Assembly (NCBI GenBank): GCA_030762895.1
Contig: CM061065.1
Location: 65,146,200-65,210,199, forward strand
Reading direction: 5' to 3'
Length of the DNA: 64,000 bases
Source: Sophora flavescens
Lineage: Eukaryota > Streptophyta > Magnoliopsida > Fabales > Fabaceae
Under the pieces are notes generated by a model, which was not told the origin of the DNA, made no database searches, and saw only the letters and a list, made by a program, of their open reading frames with translations. The translations under genes and the position numbers were made by a program. Shown here in pieces: positions 44,837-55,310 of the stretch; position 1 is the first letter of the stretch; each line of letters begins with the position of its first letter.

Positions 44837-46190
44837 CTAAAGCTCATCATCCGAACAATCTTCAACAAGTTTATTATTCTTCTCATCATTTTCACTCTTC
44901 TTTTCATCCTCTTGGTCTTTTGAACTATTTACCTTTGGGCTAATCACTTTACCACTCCTAGTTGTTATAGCCATACGTTGCTCTTTTCCTTTAGGATTGA
45001 ATTCGGTGTCGACCGGAAATGAGCCTTGAGTTCTCTCCATTATTTACTTTGCCAATTGGCTTATTTGGTGCTCTAAGTTCTTGATGGAAGCATCTTGGTT
45101 CTTCATCATTGCTTCTTGACCCTTCAAATTGGCTTGAGTAGCTTGCATGAATTGGGCTAGAATATTCTCCAAATTGCTTGAACTTTCTTGAGGTGGTTTT
45201 GCTTGAGAATTTGAACTTTACCCTTATTGCCCTTGTCTCCAACCAAAGTTAGGATGGCTACACCACCCTGGATTGTAGGTGTTAGAGAAAGGATCATGCT
45301 TCGGCCCTTGATTTCCCATGCAGTTCACTTCTTCTTGCCCCGCACCTCCAACCACACTAATTTCACAATTGCCATTGGCATGATTACCTCCACAAAAGTC
45401 ACACACCGAGGCGGCTTGAACTTGGTCCACTTATAATTAAGAATTTTGTAGTTGAATGGACCCCAATTGCTTGGTAAGAGTGGCCATTTGTGCCTTAAGA
45501 GCACTATAATCATTAAGTTCCAAAACACCTCTCTTGGCCAATGATCGAGAACAAGGCATTTGATAATCATTATTGGCCATAGTTTCAATCAAGGTTTTTG
45601 CTTCATCGGGTGTCTTTTGACTTAATGTTCCACCCGCCGCCGCTTCTATCATACTTCTGGAATTCCGGTTGAGACCATTGACAAAGGTTGCAACTTGTTG
45701 CCATATTTATAACTCATGATTTGGACAACCGGTTAGCAAAGACTTGAACCTCTCTCATGCTTCAAAGAGTGATTCACCATCATTTTGTGCAAAAGCAGTG
45801 ATCTCCGACCTCAACTTGATCATTCTTGATGGAGGGAAGAAACCAGATAAGAACTTGCTCACCAAATCATCCCAAGTAGTAATGCTCCCATGAGGATGAG
45901 ATTGAAGCCATGACTTAGCTCTATCCCTCAAAGGGAAAGGAAAGAGCCTTAAACGAATAGCCTCATCCGAAGCTCCATTTATCTTGATAGTATCACACAA
46001 CTCAATGAATTTGCAGGTCTTCACTCTCTAGCCCTCCAAATTGATTTTGTTGCACAAGATTGAGAAGTGACGCCTTTATCTCAAAATTGTTACAAGCCAG
46101 TGCAGGTCTAACAATTGGAGTTCCACATCTATCAGCCTTAGGGGAAGTATAGTCCCCCATTGTCCTCCTTTGACCATTGTTTTCAGCCAT
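44837..46190 (-). pseudogene. Athila-like gag of C
   Basis: The start at 46190 (MAENNGQRRTMGDYTSPKAD) is typical of Athila Gag. Capsid text follows (ASLLNLVQQNQFGG, IRLRLFPFPLRDRAKSWLQ, SKFLSGFFPPSRM), with frame breaks near 46020, 45755 and 45690. The zinc knuckle CDFCGGNHANGNC (C-X2-C-X4-H-X4-C) lies near 45366-45404. The C-terminal part (AITTRSGKVISP) is in 44837-45040. At least four breaks make it non-functional. Confidence 0.88.
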
Positions 46191-46551
46191 GATGACAATT
46201 GATACTTCAACTTGCGGTTCTTACACACTTGGTAACTCAACTTGCGGTTCTTGCACACTAGAAGATGCTCCTTATATATTATTTCTTTGTTTGGATTCTT
46301 TTTTGTTCTTTCTACAAAGCTTCTCGATTTCCGGATTGTATTGAAATTCACTTGGGTCAATCGTACCTCGCATACAAGGAAACAAACAGAGTAGAACAAC
46401 ACCAAATAGGGCAAGTACAAGTTAAGCTTCAAGTAGACAATTATGCAACTTCTAAGATAAACACAAAGAAAACAAAAACAAAAATAGAAGAGAAAAGAAA
46501 AAGTGTCTAAATTAGGAGTTCCTTTTGGTACTTGTGATATTGGCACTCCAA

Positions 46552-46569
46552 TCCCCGACAACGGCGCCA
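46552..46569 (-). other. tRNA-Asp primer site of C
   Basis: TCCCCGACAACGGCGCCA on the plus strand, one mismatch to the tRNA-Asp 3' end, 6 bp from the LTR. Confidence 0.92.
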
Positions 46570-46575
46570 ACTTCT

Positions 46576-47872
46576 TGATACGATTTCGTTAAGTATACAT
46601 AGTCGAAAACAAGTAATACGGTGGTGAGACGGATATCGTTCTCAGGGATCATGGACAAGTACCACTTCTCAAATTGAACTACTATTTAGATGATATTTTA
46701 GAAGGAAGGGGGCTCAATATTAAATATCAAGCCCAACAAGAATTATAATAAACAAATTAAAAGGAACAAGCTCTTTTTAGATTTTTATCAAACACTTAAC
46801 AAGAACAAAGAGATGTGATTCACAAATGGATAAAATTTCGGGGTTAGACTATACTAATCTTCCCCCAATTGCAATGAAATGGTTACTAACACAAGTCCTA
46901 ATTCAATTATGACAATCAAGCCTTTAAAAATACTCAAACCCTAATTCCTTAGGAGGAATAACATGAGATTTTGCATAAAGAACCAAGACTTAAAAGATTG
47001 CAAGCACTTCAAGACCCATTCCTAGATTCATGAACTACTTGGTATTTGACTCATGAGAATGCATTAGCATCAACTTTCCAATTGTCTACCAAAGCAACAA
47101 ATCTTTTCATGGGTGATCAAGCCAAGAAAAGCATTAAGCATAGAATCAAATACTCATAATGAAACATGAACTTGCATTAAAACCAACTCAAAATACAACC
47201 AAGTTCTGAAAAGCAAACATCTAACCCCAACAAGAAGGGGTTTAGCTAGACATAGTAGAGAAAGCAACAAAAGAAGATGAAATAAACAAGAAAAATGGAA
47301 CAAACTCCATTAGAAATGGTGTTCCAGCTGAAAGAGGATGTTCTTCACTCCTTTTAGGTCAATTAGGTTGAGTGGCTGCTGACGGGTCTGTCCCAAAATG
47401 GAAAAAACGTGTTTAAATACCCTATCAGAAAATTAGCCAGCATTGAGCACTGGCTTTCTGCCGCTGGGCGCCAACAACACAGAAAGCTGATTTCCCACGA
47501 CTTGCTAGCGCTGAGCGCAGGATTCCTGGCGTCCAGTGCCAGCTTTGCTGATGCTTGTCTTCACAAAATTCACTTTCCAAACTCTTTCTTTCTCACACAA
47601 GCTCCACTTCCTTGATCAATTCCACTTCTCTTCAAGCTTTTCCACATATCGAATCCAAAAATGATAGAAAACATACCAAAGTTAGATTGTAATAAAAGGG
47701 AACAAAACAACTAAAAATTAACCTTAACTACTTGAATTATTAAAAATACTCACAACAACTAACAAAGACTCAACTAACTAAAAATGGGGACAAAACAAGG
47801 ATAAAAACATACAATTAGGAGTAAAATCCACTCAAGAAAGGCATAATTACTTGATAAATTAGCGAATTATCA
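46576..47872 (-). repeat. 5' LTR of C
   Basis: 1297 bp, partner of 17582-18926. TATA-like box 47411-47419 on the minus strand; palindromes 47437-47552 upstream in the sense direction, including GCGC-TGA-GCGC paired at 21 bp with CTGGC...GCCAG. Confidence 0.87.
47437..47552 (-). promoter_or_regulatory. Paired palindromes, C 5' LTR
   Basis: Two pairs as in the other C LTR; the second pair (47510-47552) is better preserved here, the first better there. Confidence 0.72.
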
Positions 47873-47880
47873 ACCTACCC

Positions 47881-48122
47881 CTCAACACTCTGGCCAAAAA
47901 GCACCAGAGCGTCAACACTCTGTCCAAAAAGCAACAGAGCCTTAACACCTTGACCATTAAGAATCAAGGCCCCCTTGGAGCGGACATTAGGTTACCAAGG
48001 TACAACATCTCATCACTTGGGGCGGACACTAGGCCACCAAGGTACAACATCTCATCACTTGGGGCGGACACTAGGCCACCAAGGTACAACATCAACAACG
48101 CCTTGACCATTAAGCATCAAGA
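47881..48122 (-). repeat. Hairpins with variable stems in O
   Basis: Three adjacent units of about 30 bp form CTCTG/CAGAG, CTCTG/CAGAG and CCTTG/CAAGG stems with 12-base loops (CCAAAAAGCA or CCATTAAGAA type). A fourth lies at about 48102-48121 (CTTG/CAAG, loop ACCATTAAGCAT). Confidence 0.7.
47981..48090 (+). repeat. 42-bp tandem repeat, about 2.7 copies
   Basis: CGGACA(T/C)TAGG...ACAACATCTCATCACTTGG recurs at 47981, 48023 and 48065, exact 42-bp steps. It lies between the third and fourth O hairpins. It keeps an open frame by chance (42 is divisible by 3). Confidence 0.9.
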
Positions 48123-49245
48123 CTCAACATAATCTTTTCACTTGTCTTTGGTCTTCATGTTCTGTTGGTGTCTTATTAAGTCTTTTAAGTGTTTGGGGTG
48201 AAAACCCCTATTTCAGCGGAGCGTGGCCGTACTGATCTGGGCAGAAAGGGTCAGGAACCCTTTCCCAAATCCTTGGGACAGTTCACAGATTCAACCTATT
48301 GGCTTTTACTAACCCATTGATCATCAACTTCATTAATCTTAACTGTTCTTCATTAATATTCATGTCTTATCATTATGGGGAATTAATCCTTTAATCATAG
48401 CTTCGTTATTAATGTTCCTAGAACACTCACTAATCAATCCTAGGGTCTTTAACTAAGCCCTATCATACTATATTCATGCTCATGAACAATTGGGACAACA
48501 CCCCTTAAATCTCATTATTATCATTGTTATCTTATTTTAACATCTTGAACATTATTAACAAGACCTATTAATTAATTAGAGACATATTATCATCATTGTT
48601 GGCATTAACATCCTCAACAATCAACACTCATAAGAGCACATCATCATCATCATCATGATCATTCATTCAAAATGTCATCAATCCAAACATAATCATGGCA
48701 TAAACATCATTATCAATTATAACAACAATAGGCATACCAATCATCAACACAAATCACTAAAAGGCATACCAATCATCAATTAAGCATATATCATCATGAA
48801 CATGATAGAAAACAAATATACAAATAACATACGACAGGGTCATGGGTTAACCGTTCATCTTACGCTACCCCACAGCCTACATGTTTATACTATCCCTTCT
48901 CCCCATACCTGGTATGCAGATTCTCAAAACGGTAACGTTGGCAAACTAGACATGTTCCCTCGAGCGGCTAGATGAGTTCCTCAAGTCTTGGCCAAACAAG
49001 AAGAGAAGAGAACAACTAATTAATCCCCTATTCAAAAGAAAGGAAAATGAGATTAAGGAGGGATAACTATGTTACCTTAAACGATGCTAACACGCGTACC
49101 TTCTCTCCTAAACGGACTCACAAACTCTAAGAACTTCAAGGGGTTCAAGGGAAGGGAATGGAAGAGGTTTCTATTGCACAAGGATTGTCCAAAGTGCCAA
49201 AAAGAGGGTTTGGATCGCAACCCTCACGTAACTGCTCTATTTATA

Positions 49246-49325
49246 GACTCTGAGACCTGAGAACGGCCTTGCTCCCTGTTGAGCATGACCGTGGTCAATT
49301 CTTGAGCACGGGGAGCTCAAAGAAT
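49246..49325 (-). promoter_or_regulatory. TATA-like box and dyads in O
   Basis: CTATAAATAG on the minus strand near 49246-49256. Upstream in the sense direction are TTGAGC-ACGGGGA-GCTCAA, GACC-GT-GGTC and GCTC-CCTGTT-GAGC. The arrangement resembles the other families, but spacings are about 14.5 and 19.5 bp. Confidence 0.5.
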
Positions 49326-49623
49326 GCACCACGAGACCATCTAAACGATTGAATTGGCCAAAACACATAAAATAAGTCTTGTGGATAATTCTCTTAGCTT
49401 TCCAACTCCATAAATATCACCTTGATCAGACATCTAGAACTCAAAATATGGCCAAAACAGTGAAACACGTTACTAGGACTCTAAAAGGGTTGATATTTCT
49501 AAGGCTAAACTTCCCCAAACATGAACTTAGACATTAAAAACAAACATATGCAAACATATATATATATATATATATAACATATATAAATGCATTAAGCTTA
49601 TTTACTAAAAACGAGGTGTTACA

Positions 49624-49883
49624 TGAATTATTGGAGGAATCCAACTGTATATCTAAAGCTTTCAAATCCCTCAAGAGACTGTATCTTAAACTCTCAAATG
49701 AGTATACACAGAAATCTCAAAAGTGTGAGAAGTTAGCTGAAGAGAACAGTAGGCTTGAGACTGAAAAGTCTAAAGCTAAGATCTCAGTTGAAACTCTACA
49801 TTCTGAAGAAGTGATTAAACTTCAACTGAAAGTAGAATAGCTCACTCAGATCTTTCCAAGTTTGTTAATGGCAGAGATAATCT
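49624..49883 (+). pseudogene. Copia P gag, continuation after O
   Basis: The frame interrupted at 4871 resumes after the TGAAT duplication: ELLEESNCISKAFKSLKR then a coiled-coil-like KCEKLAEENSRLE. An apparent base loss near 49840 shifts the frame before the FVNGRDN text common to copia Gag proteins (also seen in D and Q). The frame then meets the TGTTAGAACC end of Q's LTR. Confidence 0.85.
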
Positions 49884-50640
49884 TGTTAGAACCAAAGTGG
49901 TTTTGGCTAAAATAATCTCTTAAGTTTTAATGTTAACAAAAAGGTTAAATTTGTATGGCAAAGTTGTGTCAAAGATCTAACTTGTTGCTTCTAGCTTGCA
50001 GGTTTGTTAAAGTAGTGATAGATAAGGAAACCTATATTTAGCATCTTAGTCTTACTAAGAAACTGTATCGGGTTTAAATTCGCAATCGCTAGATGAGTCT
50101 TCCAAAAACATGGTAAAATATTGAGTCTATAAGGTTATCGCTAGACGAGGTTTTAAAAATTGGCTAAGGTAAAAAAACACTAGACGAGAGTCTAATCCTG
50201 CATGTAAAATGAGTAAATAGACGAGCCAATTAATATCTCTCAGGAAAATAGCAAGTCTAAAGACTTGATTCTAGACAAGAAGTTAACTAGATGCCACGTC
50301 AGTAGATGAGCTTACTTTCTTTACATAGTTAAAATTGCGCGTCCAAAGACTTGCGCGTCCACAGGTCACTGAAATTGAACCTGTCTATTAGAAGTGAATT
50401 TATTTCAAATGATTGTATATTTAATACGTAGGAATGTATGTTTGTTCCCTTGTTGCTTCAATTGATTACTCTTTGATTCTTGAGATTAGAAACATGGTAC
50501 CATCGGGAACACAAACCTTTGTACTCTGTCACTTATAGTGCTGTAAAGTTAAACCAAGTACAAAGATGGAAAGTCAGAAAGCAACCTTCGGTACAACATG
50601 GAAGTGACAGCTCTACTTTGAGTATTCCTCTGATAACCAA
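49884..50640 (-). repeat. LTR-like sequence at the 3' end of Q (extent approximate)
   Basis: It starts TGTTAGAACC on the plus strand directly after P's gag. On the minus strand it has repeated CTCGTCTA motifs and a GACGTGGCA segment like those in the P LTR, so it is read as Q's 3' LTR in minus orientation. The inner limit is unclear: ...GAAACA at 50494 could be its CA end, but no polypurine tract follows and RNase H text starts only near 50640. Confidence 0.5.
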
Positions 50641-51584
50641 GGTTAGTGGTTCCAATTAAATATCTGAAAATTCTTTTAACAACCTTACGATGAAATTCTT
50701 TATGTTCTGATTGAAATCTAGCACATAGACAAACACTTAATTGAATATCAGGTCTGCTAGCAGTTAAGTATAGAAGAGATCCAATCATACCTCGGTAGAC
50801 AGTTTGATCTACTTTTTTTACCTTCCTAATCCTTGTTTAGAATAACTGATGGATGCATAGGAGTACTCGTAGGCTTTGAATTTTCCATCTTATACTTCTT
50901 TAGAAGTTCCTTGGTATATTTTTGCTGATGGACATAGATTCCATCACTTGTCTATTTTATTTGAAAACCAAGGAAGAACTTCAATTCTCCAAACATGCTC
51001 ATCTCATACTCATTCTTCATCAACTTAGAGAACTCTTTGCAGAGCTTTTCATTAGTAGTACCAAAAATAATATCATCAACATAAATCTGTACTACTATGA
51101 TATATTTCTTTGAGCATTTCTTGAAAAGTGTAGTGTCTACCTTTCCTCTAATGAAATTATTTTCCAATAGATATGTGCTTAACCTATCATACCAAGCTCT
51201 AGGAGCTTGTTTGTGTCCATATAAAGCTTTCTTAAGCTTATAGGCATGATGAGGATTTTCAGAATCCTCAAACCCAGGAGGTTACTTGACATAAACTTCC
51301 TCCTCAATTATCCCATTTAAAAATGCACTTTTAACATCCATTTGATAGAGAGTTATATCATGTTGTGCAGCATAAGACATGAGAATTCTAATTGCTTCTA
51401 ATCTAGCTACAGGTGCAAAAGTTTTAATGAAATCAATACCTTCCTGTTGATTATACCCTTGAGCAACTAGTCTTGCCTTGTTCCTTACCACTTTTCAATC
51501 TTCATCCTGTTTGATTCTAAATACCCATATGGTTCCAATGATAGATTTATCTTAGGGTTTAGAAACTAGAGTCCAAACATCATT
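50640..51584 (-). pseudogene. Q reverse transcriptase, RNase H truncated
   Basis: Copia RT text on the minus strand: NKARLVAQGYNQQEGIDF, MDVKSAFLNGIIEEEVYVK (51282-51491), then the YVDD motif in QIYVDDIIFGTTN and ELKFFLGFQIK (50952-51167), and MIGSLLYLTASRPDIQLSV (to 50788). A stop near 51280 and frame changes near 50940 and 50800 break it. After GTTNLG the frame leaves copia sequence, so most of RNase H is deleted. Confidence 0.9.
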
Positions 51585-53035
51585 TCACTTGAACTGATTC
51601 AATTCTCCTTGCACGACTAGAATCCAGCTTTCATCTTGTAAGGCTTGTTCAATCTTTTTGGGTTCCAAATCTAATATGAAGGCCATGTTATTGTTTTCAT
51701 TGAAAGCAGATCTGGTTCTAACTCCTTGTGATGGACTCCCAATGATGAGATCTTCTGGAGGATAGGTTTTGAATTTCCAGTCTCTCTTCTCATTCTGTTT
51801 TTCAGACGTATCAGCTCTTGTCTGATTTTCAGACACGTCTACTTTTGATTTGTCTGAAGATATTTCCACTGCAGGATTAAGTTCAATACATGTAATATCA
51901 TCTTCTAGATCTGATAGTTCCCTATTAGTCTTCAAACCATCATTAAACTTTACATGAATTGATTCTTCTACAACAGAGGTTCTAGAATTAAAGATTCTAA
52001 AAGCTTTAGACAGTTCAGAATATCCAATAAATATGCCTTTATCTACATTAGAGTCAAATTTACCACGATAATCTTTTGTATTTAGAATATAACATTCATA
52101 TCCAAATGCATGAAAATATGATATGTTGGGTTTTCTGCCTTTCCACAATTCATAAGGAGTCTTATTTAGGATAGGTCTAACCAGAATTTTGTTTTGTACA
52201 TAACAAGCATTGTTAATGGCTTCTGCCCATAAGTACTTAGGGATATTATTTTCATTGAGCATTGTTCTACCCATCTCTTGAGGATATCTGTTCTTTCTCT
52301 CAACCACTCCATTTTGCTGTGGAGTTCTAGGTGCAGAGAAACCGTGAGAAATACCATTTTCCTCACAAAACAGTTTAAACTGCTCAATTTCAAATTCACC
52401 CCCATGGTCATTTCTAATAGCCGAGATACAAAAACCTTGCTCTTTTTGTACTCTTTTACTGCATACTGTCAATACCTTATAAGACTCATCCTTATGGGTT
52501 AAGAAGAGTACACACGTGAATCTAGAATAGTCATCAACTATGAAAAAACCATATTTCTTTCCACCTAAGCTAGCTACACTGACTGGTCCAAACAGATCCA
52601 TGTGTAACAGTTGCAAAGGTCTAGAGGAGGTGACTTCGTTCTTAGATTTGAAACTAGATTTTACTTGTTTACCTCTCTAACATGCATCACACAAAACATC
52701 TTTCTTAAAGGAAATATCAGGCAATCCTCTCACAAGGTTATGCTTTTTCAATTTAGAAATTTGTTTCATACTAACATGTCCTAGTTTCTTATGCCATAGC
52801 CACTTCTCATCCTCTTTAGACATAAAGCATGTTACACTTTGATTTGAAAGTTCAGACAGGTCAATCTTATACAGATTGTGTTGCCTTTTAGCAGAAAAAG
52901 GGTCTTTCCACTTTTGTCATTGACTATGCACACATCCTTAGAAAAAGATACAGAAAATCCACTTTCAAACAATTGACTTATGCTAAGCAGATTATGTTTT
53001 AACCCTTTTACAAATAAAACATCACAGATAATAGG
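51585..53035 (-). pseudogene. Q integrase
   Basis: A long open segment (51585-52616) carries the catalytic core: FIVDDYSRF, RNDHGGEFE and PQQNGVVERKNR supply the three acidic residues, all kept. Text such as KTPYELWKGRKPNISYFHAFG follows, and a C-terminal extension rich in acidic residues. The N-terminal zinc part (52620-53035) is broken by stops. It would act in the nucleus if intact. Confidence 0.9.
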
Positions 53036-53227
53036 CTAGGGAGGTTTACCACCAATTTTACCTACACCAACAACTTTTCCTTTCTGGTTGCCACCAAAGG
53101 TTACATGTGCACCTTTATTAGGTAGGAGGTCTAAGAACATAGACCCTTCTCCTGTCGTATGTTGCGAGCATCCACCGTCCAAGTACCATGATACGTGCTT
53201 GCTTTGTCCTGTTAAGCATGTTTGCAA
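53036..53227 (-). pseudogene. Q protease fragment
   Basis: WYLDGGCSQHTTGEGSMF matches the copia protease active site, with D-G-G in place of D-S-G. The fragment is 63 residues and ends by a stop at 53036. Confidence 0.85.
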
Positions 53228-53267
53228 CAGGAATGATCATGGACTTAGGTACCCAAATTTTATTGGG

Positions 53268-53918
53268 TCATTTTTTGTTAGTATGAGGGGTCTGTGAAGA
53301 CTTCCTTCTCTTTTTGTGAATACACTTAGACGTGATATGTCCAGTTTTTCCACAGTTGGTACATATGGGTTTATTTGAACTAACTGACACAGATTTGATA
53401 GTTATTTTTGAGAACTTTGTTGATCCTTTACGATGTTCTTGACTGGAATAACCTATACCTTCATTGTTAAGGGAGTGCCTCTGACTTCCCAAAAGGTTGG
53501 TCATATTGTCTCTACCATTAACAAACTTGGCAAGATCTGAGGTGAGCTCTTCTAGTTTTTGTTGAAGTTTAATTACTTCTTTAGTGGGTAGAGTTTCAAC
53601 TAAGATCTTAGGTTTATACTTTTCAGTCTTAAGCCTACTGTTTTCTTCAGAAAACTTCTCAAACTCTTGAGATTTCTGTGTATACTCATTTGAGAGTTTA
53701 ACATACAGTTGGATTCCTCCAATAGCTCATCATAAACATCACTCAATTTCTCAAGTTCAGATTGTACCTCAGTTTTTGATTCTGAATCAGTATATGCCAT
53801 AAGACAGAGATTGGCTTCAAGCTCCTCTCCTTCACTTTCAGTGGAGCTTTCATCCAGTTCTTTCCATGTAGCCATCATTCCCTTCTTCTTTTTGTTGAAG
53901 AACATTTTAGGAGATTCT
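53268..53918 (-). pseudogene. Q gag, C-terminal part
   Basis: Two open pieces (53268-53504 and 53600-53918) carry the zinc knuckle CTNCGKTGHITSKC and the acidic segment ESEGEELEANLC that is also in P. Between them FVNGRDN is in another frame. The reading frame runs out of gag into E's LTR at 53918, marking the insertion point. The P and Q gag proteins are close relatives. Confidence 0.88.
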
Positions 53919-55310
53919 TGTTGAGTCACCAGCAAGTGTACCGGGTCGTCGCAAGTAATAAAATAAACACGGTAAGAATTTACCGAGGTCGAACACAAGG
54001 ATTGGGCTACCAATTCAACTAATTCACGAGAAGTTCGATACGTTTGGTCAAGCAACAGAAAGTGGTTGAGATTGGAGAGAAAATAGGATCACAATCAAAT
54101 TAACAAATCAATTAAGCTAAGGTATTAAAATCAGAAATTAAATATCGAAGGTGTCAAATCCACCTACCCAATCATGCATAGTACCCAAGTGATGATGACT
54201 ATTTCCTAAGTTCAATTACAATGTCAACCAGGACCCCCAAATTCTCCTATATCCACTGTCGTTCTCAATAGGACGTATTCAACGATTGGATTAATTACTT
54301 ACTAGGTCTCATAATCCTAATCATCAAACTCTATTAAACCTGGTTCCTATAAGGTTGCACCGATATCATACTCACTCTCGTGCAATATTCGATCGATGAT
54401 CCCAATTCAAGTTCTAAAACGCGAATTGCCTCCTAAGCCTCATCACGTTTAACTAGTCAATCACGCATGCATATGATCAATACAATCAAATCGGAATTGG
54501 AAAACATTAATTGAAAGAAGGGAGAAAAACATACATCACATCGAATTCTACACCGCCATGGGTGGTTTCATTGATCCCTCGGACGAGGGGATTAGTTCCT
54601 CATGCTCGTAAAGACAGACAAGCAATCGGTCATAACCACCGTAGTAAAATAAGAAAAAGAAAAAGGGAGACGCAGCTCCAAAGAGACAAGAATTCGGCAC
54701 AAAACGCTCCCAACAGTGGAGTATCAAAAAGCTTCTCAATTCTGCCCTAAAACAGCAATATATAGGATTCAGGATCTGCGCGAACTCGCGAGGCGAACAT
54801 TAAAATTGGAGCGCTTTCAAATTGGACTCTCGCGAGGCGAGAGTATGTTTCGCGAGGCGAGGATTCAAATCCTAGTCTTTCATAGCCGTTACCTTCATCA
54901 CGGCTAGGCCGTGATGGTCTCTGTCCTCCAGGGTCTTCATGATTCGCGAAGCGAACATCCTCTCGCGAGGCAAGACAAAAAGGATGACTGTTGCTGCTTA
55001 GCTGATCTTCAGGCTCGCAAGGCGAGCATCCACTCGCGGGGCGAGTATCTCCAGAATGGCAATTTCCACTATTTCTTGACTTTCATTGACTCTCAGAGCT
55101 TCACTTCTAACCTGAAACATAAAAAGAAACAAAAAGCGTAATTCTATTCCAAATAGACTAAAAACTACTAAATATACATAAACCGAGTCAAAGTCTAACT
55201 TAGGAACAAAACAAGGCCAAATTTGGGCGAAAAGGAGATTGAACTCGAATAATTAGCACATAAACCACAATCTATCTAGTTATAAAATTAGATAAGCCAG
55301 AGGCTTATCA
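53919..55310 (-). repeat. 3' LTR of E
   Basis: About 1.39 kb. The U3 side (right, TGATAAGCCTCTGGC start) matches family A; the U5 side (left, CCGGCAAGTGTACC type) does not and is closer to B. TATA-like box 54756-54766; palindromes 54788-55049. Confidence 0.85.
54788..55049 (-). promoter_or_regulatory. Palindrome cluster, E 3' LTR
   Basis: One single unit and three pairs of the A-type motif, with centre distances of 19-20 bp. In the middle (about 54897-54916) is a B-type unit, ATCACGGC-TAG-GCCGTGAT, as also seen in the middle slot of the A array and A2. Confidence 0.78.

Larger units (their letters stand above)
17582..47872 (-). mobile_element. C: Athila-like gypsy element lacking RT
   Basis: C runs on the minus strand between LTRs 17582-18926 and 46576-47872, with ACCTC before and ACCTA after as a target duplication with one mismatch. 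The primer site matches tRNA-Asp with one change. It keeps gag and an Athila-type protease but has no RT or integrase. Without the nested D and A array it would be about 7.3 kb. The internal 3' region has palindromes of the same type as its LTR. It depends on outside enzymes to move. Confidence 0.86.
4872..49623 (-). mobile_element. O: solo LTR split by nested insertions
   Basis: O has TG...CA ends with matching terminal inverted repeats (TGTGACACC at left, GGTGTTACA at right) and a perfect 5-bp duplication TGAAT. Its own sequence lies in three pieces, 4872-5538, 17472-17581 and 47878-49623, together about 2.5 kb. No primer site, polypurine tract or coding frame is seen, so it is best read as a solo LTR of a gypsy-type element. 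A TATA-like box on the minus strand (49246-49256) sets the orientation. B and C inserted into it. The TGTAACACC-type end is common in long plant gypsy LTRs; the lineage cannot be named. Confidence 0.75.
47878..49623 (-). repeat. O segment 3 (U3 side of solo LTR)
   Basis: The largest piece of O, ending GTGTTACA before the TGAAT duplication. It contains hairpins (47881-48122), a 42-bp tandem repeat, a TATA-like box, dyad-rich sequence at 49268-49322 and a TA microsatellite at 49556-49576. No gene is seen. Confidence 0.75.

Noticed and set aside
47950..48132. Small protein with three 14-residue repeats
   Set aside because: The 42-bp tandem repeat is divisible by three and keeps a frame open by chance; the frame is not conserved outside the repeat.
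4872..49623. O as a giant autonomous element
   Set aside because: Nearly all of the 44.7 kb is explained by B, C and their nested elements; the residual of about 2.5 kb has no primer site or coding sequence.
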